From Streptomyces sp. WZ.A104 (lineage in GTDB: Bacteria; Actinomycetota; Actinomycetes; Streptomycetales; Streptomycetaceae): a stretch of 64,000 nucleotides of DNA. Below the pieces are notes generated by a model, which did not search any database, had not been told where the DNA came from, and saw only the letters and a list, made by a program, of their open reading frames with translations. Position 1 is the first letter of the stretch, and the number at the start of each line of letters is the position of its first letter. The stretch is from NCBI RefSeq assembly GCF_002382885.1, contig NZ_NWVL01000010.1, forward strand, positions 62,001 to 126,000. The letters are read 5' to 3'. Both the position numbers and the translations under genes were made by a program. Below are positions 25,862 through 33,943 of this stretch, piece after piece.

Positions 25862-25987
25862 GTCCGGCGTTCGAGGACGGCCCCTGGACTGGGTGGTCCC
25901 GTATCCCACGGGCAGAGGTGCCCACCACGTTCCTCACGCGGGAAGCGGCGCCCGCCATGCCAAGGGTTCCGTCCTCGAACGCCGGAC
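25862..25987. repeat. Dispersed intergenic repeat, inverted pair
   Basis: GTCCGGCGTTCGAGGAC at 25862-25878 recurs as its exact complement at 25971-25987, and a variant lies at 25806-25823. Similar GTCCGGCG-GAGGAC elements are scattered between genes in many Streptomyces genomes. The 620-bp gap (25502-26121) also holds a 15-bp direct repeat, GCCGGAGTGGCACAC, at 25993-26007 and 26017-26031. I see no gene in it. Confidence 0.6.
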
Positions 25988-26059
25988 TGGCCGCCGGAGT
26001 GGCACACGCCGGACGGGCCGGAGTGGCACACCCCGCAAGGGCGGAGGCCGGGCACGGCG

Positions 26060-26102
26060 GAGGGCCCCCGCCTCGGAGACTCGCTCCGGGGCGGGGGCCC
26101 TC
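26060..26102 (-). terminator. gcl terminator
   Basis: A perfect 13-bp inverted repeat (26060-26072, 26090-26102) with a 17-nt loop, 20 bp beyond the gcl stop; the plus strand continues with TCTCGTC. Confidence 0.8.
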
Positions 26103-26121
26103 TCGTCGGGTGACGGGTGCG

Positions 26122-27906
26122 TCAGGAGACCGTCAGGGGGCGAATCGCGGTGGGCGCGTGGGACGGGTCCGTCGCGATGTCCTCGAACTCGTTGACCGAC
26201 GCGATGTCACTGCCGCTCATCGCGATGTTCGTGACCCGCTCCAGGATCGCCTCGACGACCACCGGCACCCGGAACTCCGCGGCCAGCTTCTTCGCCTCCT
26301 CGAAGGCGGGCAGCAGCTGGTCCGGCTCGGTGACCCGGATCGCCTTGCAGCCGAGGCCCTCGACGACCTTGACGTGGTCGACGCCGTAGACGCCCAGCTC
26401 CGGGGAGTTGAGGTTCTCGAACTCCAGGTTGACCTGGAAGTCGATGTCGAAGTTGCGCTGGGCCTGACGGATGAGCCCCAGGTAGGAGTTGTTCACCAGG
26501 ACGTGGACGTACGGGATGCGGTGCTGCGCGCCGACGGCCAGCTCCTCCAGCATGAACTGGAAGTCGTAGTCGCCGGAGAGGGCGACGACCGTGCCCTCCG
26601 GGTCCGCGGTGGCGACGCCCAGGGCGGCCGGGATCGTCCAGCCGAGGGGGCCCGCCTGGCCGCAGTTGATCCAGTGGCGCGGCTTGTAGACGTGGAGCAT
26701 CTGCGCGCCGGCGATCTGGGAGAGGCCGATGGTGGTGACGTAACGGGTCTCGGGGCCGAACGCCCGGTTCATCTCCTCGTACACGCGCTGCGGCTTGAGC
26801 GGCACGTTGTCGAAGTGGGTGCGGCGCTGGAGGGTCGCCTTGCGCTCCTGCGTGGAGGCGGCCCAGGCCGAGCGGTCCTTCAGCCTGCCCGCGGCCTTCA
26901 GCTCGCGCGCCACCTCGACGAAGAGCTCCAGAGCGGCCTTGGCGTCGGAGGCGATGCCGAGGTCGGGGGCGAAGATCTTGCCGATCTGGGTGGGCTCGAT
27001 GTCGACGTGGACGAAGGTGCGGCCCTGGGTGTAGACGTCCAGCTTGCCGGTGTGGCGGTTGGCCCAGCGGTTGCCGATGCCGAGGACGAAGTCGGACTCC
27101 AGGAAGTTCGCGTTGCCGTAGCGGTGCGAGGTCTGGAGGCCCACCATGCCGGCGTTCAGCTCGTGGTCGTCGGGCAGGATGCCCCAGCCCATCAGGGTCG
27201 GGATGACGGGGACGCCGGTCAGCTCGGCGAACTCGACCAGGAGCTCGGAGGCGTCGGCGTTGATGATGCCGCCGCCCGCGACGAGCACCGGGCGCTCCGA
27301 GGCGTTCAGCAGCTCGACGGCCCGCTCGACCTGCTTGCGGGACGCGGCCGGCTTGTGCACCGGGAGGGGCTCGTAGAGCTCGGGGTCGAACTCGATCTCG
27401 GTGAGCTGGACGTCGATCGGCAGGTCGATGAGGACCGGTCCGGGACGGCCGGTGCGCATCAGGTGGAAGGCCTGCTGGAAGACGCCGGGGACCTGCGCGG
27501 CCTCCAGGACGGTGGTGGCCGCCTTGGTGACCGGCTTGGCGATCGAGGCGATGTCGACGGCCTGGAAGTCCTCCTTGTGCAGGACGGCCGTCGGGGCCTG
27601 GCCGGTGATGCACAGGATCGGGATGGAGTCGGCGATGGCGGAGTACAGACCGGTGATCATGTCGGTGCCCGCCGGGCCCGACGTACCGATGCAGACGCCG
27701 ATGTTGCCGGCCTTGGCCCGGGTGTAGCCCTCCGCCATGTGGGAGGCGCCCTCGACGTGCCGGGCCAGCGTGTGCTGCACCCCGCCGGAGGCCTTGAGGG
27801 CCGCGTAGAAGGGGTTGATCGCCGCACCCGGCACACCGAACGCGTTGCTGACGCCTTCACGCTTGAGGATCTCAACTGCCGCTCGGGCAGCGGTCATACG
27901 AGGCAT
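26122..27906 (-). CDS. gcl: Glyoxylate carboligase
   Basis: A 594-residue thiamine-diphosphate enzyme that joins two glyoxylates, with loss of CO2, into tartronate semialdehyde. The thiamine-binding motif is [18 protein letters not shown] with the later VNNSYLGL; the N-terminal [15 protein letters not shown] and [18 protein letters not shown] are diagnostic, since Gcl has Val where most ThDP enzymes have the catalytic Glu. The ATG at 27906 has GGAG 6 nt upstream and the longer frame has none. It needs FAD structurally in relatives. It is a single-gene unit, but its promoter shares paired operators with hyi and aceB. Confidence 0.97.
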   Translation of the reverse strand: MPRMTAARAAVEILKREGVSNAFGVPGAAINPFYAALKASGGVQHTLARHVEGASHMAEGYTRAKAGNIGVCIGTSGPAGTDMITGLYSAIADSIPILCITGQAPTAVLHKEDFQAVDIASIAKPVTKAATTVLEAAQVPGVFQQAFHLMRTGRPGPVLIDLPIDVQLTEIEFDPELYEPLPVHKPAASRKQVERAVELLNASERPVLVAGGGIINADASELLVEFAELTGVPVIPTLMGWGILPDDHELNAGMVGLQTSHRYGNANFLESDFVLGIGNRWANRHTGKLDVYTQGRTFVHVDIEPTQIGKIFAPDLGIASDAKAALELFVEVARELKAAGRLKDRSAWAASTQERKATLQRRTHFDNVPLKPQRVYEEMNRAFGPETRYVTTIGLSQIAGAQMLHVYKPRHWINCGQAGPLGWTIPAALGVATADPEGTVVALSGDYDFQFMLEELAVGAQHRIPYVHVLVNNSYLGLIRQAQRNFDIDFQVNLEFENLNSPELGVYGVDHVKVVEGLGCKAIRVTEPDQLLPAFEEAKKLAAEFRVPVVVEAILERVTNIAMSGSDIASVNEFEDIATDPSHAPTAIRPLTVS

Positions 27907-27966
27907 TGAGTGCTCCTGCTCGGGATTGGTGGAGTCGGGCTCTGTCGCGCCACCTGAGAGCACCAA

Positions 27967-28033
27967 TTCCGCATTACGGAAACTTAGTTCTGCTATATGG
28001 AAGCAATCTAGAACCTGGGGCGATCGCCGTCAA
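27967..28033 (-). promoter_or_regulatory. gcl promoter with tandem TTCC-N7-GGAA operators
   Basis: On the minus strand TTGACG (28028-28033) and TAGATT (28005-28010) are spaced by 17 bp. Two palindromes lie just downstream: TTCTGCTATATGGAA (27988-28002) and TTCCGCATTACGGAA (27967-27981), separated by 6 bp so that the centres are 21 bp apart. They sit at about +1 to +35, the same layout as at hyi, so a bound protein would block initiation or clearance. The leader to the ATG at 27906 is about 90 nt. Confidence 0.8.
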
Positions 28034-28166
28034 GGGCGTACAGCGCCGCTCGCCCGTACGGAGTGCGCCAATCCCCTCCCCAGAGCCTCGCCCCTGATGG
28101 ACGATGGCGTGACGAGGGAGGCACGGAGCGCAGTCGGCCGCGCAGCCGTGCCGGAGGGAGACGATC

Positions 28167-28877
28167 GTGGAGTCCGTGCCGGTACGGTGCCCGGTCTGCA
28201 GCCGGGACCACGCCTACAGCACACCGGCCTACCCGTGCCCGTGCGGGGCGCCCACCACCCCGCCGCTGCTGCCCGGCGCACCGGCGGTCCAGGTCACCCA
28301 CCGCAGCTGGAACGACGCGTGGGTCACCGTCCGCTGCACGTCCTGCGGCCGGGAGGACCAGTGGCCCCAGCCGGAGCTGTGCTGCCCGTGCGGGACCGTG
28401 CTGCGGATTCCGGTGCGCCCGGTGGCCGCCGCCCCGGCCCCGGACTCACCGGTCTCCCCCGCCCATATCCCGCTGCCCCGCACCGCCGCGCACCCGCGCC
28501 CGGTGTTCCGGCCGATGACGATCCGTACGGGCCACGACGCGGTGAGCGCGGCCGGGCTCTATCTGACCTGGCTGGGCTACCGCGACGTGGGCCGTCCCGG
28601 GGCGGGCCCCGCCTCCGGGATCGACCTGCGGGCCGACGGGCTGATCGCCCAGGTGGACTCCAGCACCCGCCCGGCCACGCTGCGCGCGGTGGAGTGCCTC
28701 TGGCTCAACGCCCTGGGCGCATCCGTGACCGGGGTGTTCTTCTCCCTCGCGGGGTACGCGGCCGATGCCCGGGCCCGTGCGGACGGCGTCGGACTCCCGC
28801 TCTTCGTCATCGACCTCACGGGGACCCCACAGCCGGTCAACAGTCCGGCGCACGAGCTGGTCAGCACCGGAGCCTGA
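28167..28877 (+). CDS. Zinc-ribbon protein with Mrr-like nuclease-fold domain
   Basis: A 236-residue protein with two four-Cys zinc-ribbon-like units: CPVC near 8-11 with CPCG at 24-27, and CTSC with CPCG at about 57-77. The C-terminal half has the order of a restriction-endonuclease-like fold: GLYLTWLGYRDV, GIDLRADGLIAQVDSS, AVECLWLNALG, SVTGVFFSLAGYAADARARADG, LFVIDLTG. Mrr nucleases have D then Q/E-x-K; here the GID is present but the third position reads QVD, with no Lys. It may be a nucleic-acid-binding protein that has lost cleavage. The GTG at 28167 has GGAGGGAG upstream. Confidence 0.6.
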   Translation: MESVPVRCPVCSRDHAYSTPAYPCPCGAPTTPPLLPGAPAVQVTHRSWNDAWVTVRCTSCGREDQWPQPELCCPCGTVLRIPVRPVAAAPAPDSPVSPAHIPLPRTAAHPRPVFRPMTIRTGHDAVSAAGLYLTWLGYRDVGRPGAGPASGIDLRADGLIAQVDSSTRPATLRAVECLWLNALGASVTGVFFSLAGYAADARARADGVGLPLFVIDLTGTPQPVNSPAHELVSTGA

Positions 28878-28970
28878 GTGGCGGTCCGGGCTCCGCCCCC
28901 CGAGGTTCTCCCGGAGGGTGAATCCGGCCACGGCGTACCGGTCAGCCGTCCGGCGCGGCACACTGAGTGC

Positions 28971-29546
28971 ATGCGTATCCGCTCCGCCAGACGCTCCGAT
29001 CTCCCGCTTCTGCAGGACATCGAGCGCGCCGCAGGGGAACCGTTCCGCACCCTGGGCATGGCCTTCGTGGCCGACGACGACCCGCCCCCGCTCGACCTGC
29101 TGGAGAACTACCGGCTCGCAGGCCGCTGCTGGGTGGCCACCGACCCCCTCTCCGCCACCGGCGACCGGCCGCTCGGCTATGTGCTCGCCGACCCCGTCGA
29201 CGGCGCCCTGCACATCGAACAGGTCTCGGTCGACCCGGCCGCCGCCCGCCGTGGCATCGGCCGCGCCCTCATCGACCGGCTCGCCGCCCTCGCGGTGGGA
29301 CGCGGGATGAAGGCGCTCACCCTGACCACCTTCACCGACGTGCCGTGGAACGCCCCCTACTACACCCGCATCGGCTTCCGGGTCCTGACCGAGGACGAAC
29401 TCACCGACGGGCTGCGGGCCATCCGCACCGAGGAGGCCCAGCACGGCCTGGACCGCTGGCCCCGGGTCTGCATGCGACGCGACCTGGTGCCGGCCGCCCG
29501 GCCCCCGGAGGCCTCGCCCACCATGGCGGTCGGCGGCGGCGCATGA
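28971..29546 (+). CDS. GNAT family N-acetyltransferase
   Basis: A 191-residue acetyltransferase. Motif A, the acetyl-CoA-binding loop, is VSVDPAAARRGIGRALIDRL (Q/RxxGxG/A form RRGIGRA). Strand beta-4, LHIEQVSVDP, precedes it and the C-terminal APYYTRIGFRVL is the usual last helix-strand with the catalytic-area Tyr. The start at ATG 28971 gives MRIRSARRSDLPLL, the standard N-terminus. It follows the zinc-ribbon gene with about 90 bp between. The acceptor substrate is unknown. Confidence 0.9.
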   Translation: MRIRSARRSDLPLLQDIERAAGEPFRTLGMAFVADDDPPPLDLLENYRLAGRCWVATDPLSATGDRPLGYVLADPVDGALHIEQVSVDPAAARRGIGRALIDRLAALAVGRGMKALTLTTFTDVPWNAPYYTRIGFRVLTEDELTDGLRAIRTEEAQHGLDRWPRVCMRRDLVPAARPPEASPTMAVGGGA

Positions 29547-29560
29547 GCTGAGCGCCGGGC

Positions 29561-31186
29561 TCAGTCCGCGTACGACTCGCGCAGCTCGATCTTGCGGACC
29601 TTGCCGCTCACCGTCATCGGGAAGGCCTCCAGAATCCGCAGCCTGCGCGGGATCTTGTAGTGGGCGAGCCGTTCCCGGCAGTGCGCGGTGAGCTCCTCCA
29701 GGGTCGGCGGGTCGGCCGGGTCGCGGGGAATGACGCAGGCCAGGATCTCCTCCCCGTAGTGCTCGTCCGGCACGCCGACCACCTGGACGTCGGAAATCTT
29801 CGGGTGACCGTGCAGGAACTCCTCGATCTCCCGGGGGTAGACGTTCTCGCCGCCCCGGATGATCATGTCCTTGATCCGCCCGACGACCTGGACGTAACCG
29901 TCGTCGCGCATGACCGCGAGGTCCCCGGTGTGCATCCAGCGGCCAGCGTCGATCACCTCGGCGGTGCGGTCGGGCTGGTCCCAGTAGCCGAGCATCACGC
30001 TGTAGCCCCGGGTGCACAGCTCGCCGGCGGAGCCGCGCGGCAGGGTGATCCCGGTGGCCGGGTCCACGATCTTGACCTCGATGTGCGGCAGCGCCCGGCC
30101 GACCGTGCCCGTACGGCGTTCCAGGTCGTCGTCGCGGCGGGTCTGGGTGGAGACGGGGGACGTCTCCGTCATCCCGTAGCAGATGGACACCTCGGCCATG
30201 TGCATCTCCGCGACGACCCGCTTCATCACCTCGACCGGGCAGGGGGAACCGGCCATGATGCCGGTGCGCAGCGAGGAGAGGTCGTACGCGGCGAAGTCCG
30301 GCAGGTTCAGTTCGGCGATGAACATGGTGGGGACGCCGTACAGCGAGGTGCAGCGCTCCTGCTGGACGGCGGCGAGCACGGCGGCCGGTTCGAAGGACGG
30401 GCCCGGGATCACGATGCACGCGCCGTGCGAGGTGATGCCGAGATTGCCCATGACCATGCCGAAGCAGTGGTAGAAGGGCACCGGCAGACAGACCCGGTCG
30501 GCCTCGGTGTACGCGACCGTCTCCCCGACGAAGTAGCCGTTGTTGAGGATGTTGTGGTGGGAGAGCGTGGCGCCCTTGGGGAAGCCGGTGGTGCCCGAGG
30601 TGTACTGGATGTTGATCGGGTCGTCGCAGGACAGGGCGGCCTCGCGGGCGGCCAGTTGCTCCCGGGTGACGGCGGGGGCGGCGGCGGTCAGCTCGGACCA
30701 GGACGGGTCGCCGATGTAGTGGACGGCTCGCAGGGACGGGCAGTCGGCGCGGACCTCGTCGACCAGGGCTCGGTAGTCGCTGGTGCGGTGCGCGAGGGAG
30801 GCGACCAGCAGGGAGATGCCCGCCTGCTTCAGGACGAACGCCAGCTCGTGGGCGCGGTAGGCCGGGTTGATGGTGACCATGACGGCCCCGATGCGGGCGG
30901 TGGCGTACTGGACGAGCACCCACTCGGGGCAGTTGACCGCCCAGATGCCGACCCGGTCGCCCTTCTCCACGCCGGACGCCATCAGGGCACGGGCCAGCTC
31001 GTCGACGTCCGCGCCGAATTCCGTGTACGTCCAGCGGCGGCCGGAGACCACGTCCACCAGGGCCTCGCGGTCGCCGTGGGCGGCGATCGTCCGGTCCAGG
31101 TCGCGGCCGATGGTGTCACCGAGCAGCGCGGTGGTGCCGGTGCCGTGCGCGTAGGACAGGCGGCTCCCGCGCGTCAGCTCGCTCAC
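29561..31186 (-). CDS. AMP-forming acyl-CoA synthetase (FadD-like)
   Basis: A 541-residue adenylate-forming enzyme that activates a carboxylic acid to an acyl-CoA. The P-loop-like motif is YTSGTTGFPKG, followed by YGMTETSP and the DxxR-type hinge MHTGDLAVMRDDGYVQVVGRIKDMIIRGGENVYPREIEE region; the C-terminal catalytic Lys is in VSGKVRKIELRE. Sequence and length fit medium- or long-chain fatty-acid ligases of the FadD type. It is the second gene in a two-gene unit with the synthetase at 31183-32859 (ATGA overlap). The exact acid is unknown. Confidence 0.9.
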   Translation of the reverse strand: MSELTRGSRLSYAHGTGTTALLGDTIGRDLDRTIAAHGDREALVDVVSGRRWTYTEFGADVDELARALMASGVEKGDRVGIWAVNCPEWVLVQYATARIGAVMVTINPAYRAHELAFVLKQAGISLLVASLAHRTSDYRALVDEVRADCPSLRAVHYIGDPSWSELTAAAPAVTREQLAAREAALSCDDPINIQYTSGTTGFPKGATLSHHNILNNGYFVGETVAYTEADRVCLPVPFYHCFGMVMGNLGITSHGACIVIPGPSFEPAAVLAAVQQERCTSLYGVPTMFIAELNLPDFAAYDLSSLRTGIMAGSPCPVEVMKRVVAEMHMAEVSICYGMTETSPVSTQTRRDDDLERRTGTVGRALPHIEVKIVDPATGITLPRGSAGELCTRGYSVMLGYWDQPDRTAEVIDAGRWMHTGDLAVMRDDGYVQVVGRIKDMIIRGGENVYPREIEEFLHGHPKISDVQVVGVPDEHYGEEILACVIPRDPADPPTLEELTAHCRERLAHYKIPRRLRILEAFPMTVSGKVRKIELRESYAD

Positions 31187-32859
31187 TTGCAGTCCCCCTC
31201 GTCGAACTCGGTGCCGTCACCGGCGGCGGTGCGTTCGCGGAGTTCGATGCGGCGGATCTTGCCCGAGACGGTCTTGGGCAGCTCCGCGAACTCCAGCCTG
31301 CGGATGCGTTTGTACGGGGCGAGGACCGCCCGGGAGTGCTCGAAGAGCGCCTTCGCGGCGTCCGGGCCGGGCTCCCAGCCCTCCGCCAGCACGACGTACG
31401 CCTTCGGTACGGCCAGCCGGAGCGGGTCGGGGGCGGGGACGACCGCGGCCTCGGCGACCGCCTCGTGCTCCAGGAGGGCGCTCTCCAGCTCGAACGGCGA
31501 GATCTTGTAGTCGGAGGCCTTGAAGACGTCGTCGGCGCGGCCCACGTACGTGATGTAGCCGTCGTCGTCGCGGGCGCCGATGTCGCCCGTGCGGTAGTAG
31601 CCGCCCGCCATCGCCTCGGCCGTGCGGTCCGGGTCGCCGTGGTAGCCGGTCATCAGGCCGACGGGCTGGTCGGCCAGGTCGAGGGCGATCTCCCCCTCCG
31701 CCGCCCCGGGCCGTCCCGTCACCGGGTCGAGCAGCTCCACGGTGAAGCCGGGGCTGGGGCGGCCCATGGAACCGGTCTTGAGGTGCTGGCCGGGGGTGTT
31801 GGCGACCTGGACGGCGGTCTCCGTCTGACCGAAGCCGTCCCGGATGGTGACCCCCCACTCCCGCCGGACCGTCTCGATCACCTCGGGGTTCAGCGGCTCC
31901 CCCGCCGCGACGGCCTCGCGCGGCGGGACGTTCAGCCGGGACAGGTCGGCCTGGATGAGCATCCGCCAGACGGTCGGCGGAGCACAGAAGCTGGTGACGC
32001 CCGCGCGGTCCATCTCGGCCATCAGACGGGAGGCGTCGAAGCGGGTGTAGTTGACGATGAAGACGGTGGCCTCGGCGGTCCACGGGGCGAAGAGGTTCGA
32101 CCAGGCGTGCTTGGCCCAGCCGGGCGACGAGATGTTCAGGTGGACGTCCCCGGGGCGGAGGCCGATCCAGTACATCGTCGACAAGTGGCCTACGGGATAG
32201 GACACATGGGTGTGCTCGACGAGCTTTGGGCGGGCGGTCGTGCCGGAGGTGAAGTAAAGCATCAGCGGCTCGTCGGCGTCCGTCCCGCGATCGGGCGTGA
32301 AGCCCGCGGGCGCCTTCGCCGCTTCCCCGTACGGCAGCCAGCCCGGAACCTCCTCACCCACCGCGATCCGGGTGTACTCCCCGGGCACCTGGTCGAACTT
32401 CGCGGTGTCCGCGTCCCGTACGAGCACATGGCGGACCCGGCCGCGCTGCACCCGGTCACGCAGATCGGCGGGGCCGAGCAGCGGGGTGGCGGGGATGACG
32501 ACGGCGCGCAGCTTCATCGCGGCGAGCGCGCTCTCCCACAGCTCGACCTGGTTGCCGAGCATCACGAGGATGCGGTCGCCCTCCCGGACCCCTTGTTCCG
32601 TCAGCCAGTTGGCGGTCCGGTCGGAGCGCTCGGACATCGCCGCGAAGGACACCTCGGTACGCCGGCCGTCCTCCTCGACGATGTGCAGGGCGGTGCGGTC
32701 GTTGTTCTCAGCGATGACGTCGAACCAGTCCAGCGCCCAGTTGAAGCGGTCGGTCCGGGGCCAGCGGAAGCCCGCGTACGCCGTTTCGTAGTCCTCGCGG
32801 TGCTCCAGCAGGAAGTCCCGGGCGGCCCGGAACGTCTCCGTCGCGTTCGTCGCCGACAT
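31183..32859 (-). CDS. AMP-forming acyl-CoA synthetase (acetyl/medium-chain type)
   Basis: A 558-residue adenylate-forming enzyme. Motifs are YFTSGTTARPKLVEHTH, GFGQTET and YRTGDIGARDDDGYITYVGRADDVFKASDYKISPFE, with the catalytic Lys in VSGKIRRIELRE. It resembles acyl-CoA synthetases of the medium-chain or acetoacetyl kind more than FadD. The ATG at 32859 follows GAGGAGGGCAC. A divergent GAF-LuxR regulator starts 132 bp away, so it probably controls this operon. Both enzymes together could serve one degradative pathway for an imported acid. Confidence 0.9.
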   Translation of the reverse strand: MSATNATETFRAARDFLLEHREDYETAYAGFRWPRTDRFNWALDWFDVIAENNDRTALHIVEEDGRRTEVSFAAMSERSDRTANWLTEQGVREGDRILVMLGNQVELWESALAAMKLRAVVIPATPLLGPADLRDRVQRGRVRHVLVRDADTAKFDQVPGEYTRIAVGEEVPGWLPYGEAAKAPAGFTPDRGTDADEPLMLYFTSGTTARPKLVEHTHVSYPVGHLSTMYWIGLRPGDVHLNISSPGWAKHAWSNLFAPWTAEATVFIVNYTRFDASRLMAEMDRAGVTSFCAPPTVWRMLIQADLSRLNVPPREAVAAGEPLNPEVIETVRREWGVTIRDGFGQTETAVQVANTPGQHLKTGSMGRPSPGFTVELLDPVTGRPGAAEGEIALDLADQPVGLMTGYHGDPDRTAEAMAGGYYRTGDIGARDDDGYITYVGRADDVFKASDYKISPFELESALLEHEAVAEAAVVPAPDPLRLAVPKAYVVLAEGWEPGPDAAKALFEHSRAVLAPYKRIRRLEFAELPKTVSGKIRRIELRERTAAGDGTEFDEGDCK

Positions 32860-32894
32860 GTGCCCTCCTCGTTGCGGACCCGACCGGTCGCTTA

Positions 32895-32903
32895 ACATCA
32901 TGT
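32895..32903. promoter_or_regulatory. Dyad in the acyl-CoA synthetase / LuxR divergent region
   Basis: ACATCATGT is a short palindrome within TTAACATCATGTAAA (32892-32906). It lies between two divergent starts and is AT-rich against a GC-rich background, so a promoter or operator is likely. It is too short to assign. Confidence 0.35.
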
Positions 32904-32990
32904 AAAAAGTGATCCAGGTCTCACCACCCCCGAACGGGGGGGTCCCTCCCCTGGCGGGGGGGGGTACGGGCCGGGCGGAGGGGCGTCGGA

Positions 32991-33833
32991 GTGCCGGAAC
33001 CGGTCGATGCGGTCGAGATGCAGGCGGCGCTGCTCAGGCTGCGCCGCACGAGCGGGCTTCCCGTGGTGTTCGGCGGCCTGCTGTCCGACGCCCGCCACGC
33101 GCGGATCGCCGAGCTGAACGGGGCGCAGACCAGTGCGCTGCGAGGCCTGGTCGTCTCCGCCGGGAGCGGTCTGGGCGGCAAGGCCATCGCGCTGTCCCGC
33201 CCCTGCGCGGTGACGGACTATCCCTCCTCGCGCCACATCAGCCACGAGTACGACACGGCGGTGGCGGCGGAGGGGCTGCGCTCGGTGGTCGCGGTGCCCG
33301 TCGTCGTACGGAGAAGAGTGCGGGGCGTGCTGTACGGGGCGCTGCGCACCCCGGTGGCACTCGGGGACCGGACGTTCGACGCGGCGGTGGCGGCGGCCCG
33401 CGATGTGGAGCAGGCGCTCGTCGTACGGGACGAGGCACGGCAGCTGCTGGCCGCCTCCCGGGAGCGGGTGACCGATCCGGACCGGGCGCCGGGGGCCTGG
33501 GAGGACGTGCGCGAGGCCCACCGCGAACTGCGCGCCCTGGCCCCGAGGATCGTCGACCCGGATCTGCGCGAGGAGCTGCTGGAGGTCTGCGGGCGGCTGG
33601 CCACGGCGTCGGGAGCGCGGGTTCCGGCCTCCCGTGAAGTGCGGCTGGCTCCACGCGAGGTGGACGTGGTGGCGTGTGTGGCGGCGGGGGCGACGAACGC
33701 TGCGGCCGCCGAACGGCTGGGGCTGCGCCCCGAGACGGTGAAGGGTTATCTGCGCTCCGCCATGCGGAAGTTGGGGGCGCAGACGCGGCTGGAGGCGGTG
33801 GTGGCCGCACGGCGGGCGGGGCTGCTGCCCTGA
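32991..33833 (+). CDS. GAF-domain LuxR-type regulator
   Basis: A 280-residue DNA-binding protein. The N-terminal half (about 20-150) is a GAF-like sensing domain with the LSRPCAVTDYPSSRHIS and LRSVVAVPVVVRRRVRGVLYGALR landmarks. A helical linker follows, then a C-terminal LuxR helix-turn-helix in LAPREVDVVACVAAGATN then AERLGLRPETVKGYLRSAMRKLGA. It lacks a receiver domain, so it probably binds a small ligand. The GTG at 32991 has GGAGGGG upstream. It is divergent from the acyl-CoA synthetase operon, its likely target. Confidence 0.88.
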   Translation: MPEPVDAVEMQAALLRLRRTSGLPVVFGGLLSDARHARIAELNGAQTSALRGLVVSAGSGLGGKAIALSRPCAVTDYPSSRHISHEYDTAVAAEGLRSVVAVPVVVRRRVRGVLYGALRTPVALGDRTFDAAVAAARDVEQALVVRDEARQLLAASRERVTDPDRAPGAWEDVREAHRELRALAPRIVDPDLREELLEVCGRLATASGARVPASREVRLAPREVDVVACVAAGATNAAAAERLGLRPETVKGYLRSAMRKLGAQTRLEAVVAARRAGLLP

Positions 33834-33943
33834 CGTGCGGTCTGCGTAGGCTGCTGAATCGGCCCGCGATCCGTGACGACGTGCGGTCTGCGTCGGCTGC
33901 CGACTCGGCCCGTGATCCGTGACGACGTGCGGTCCGTGGGCCC

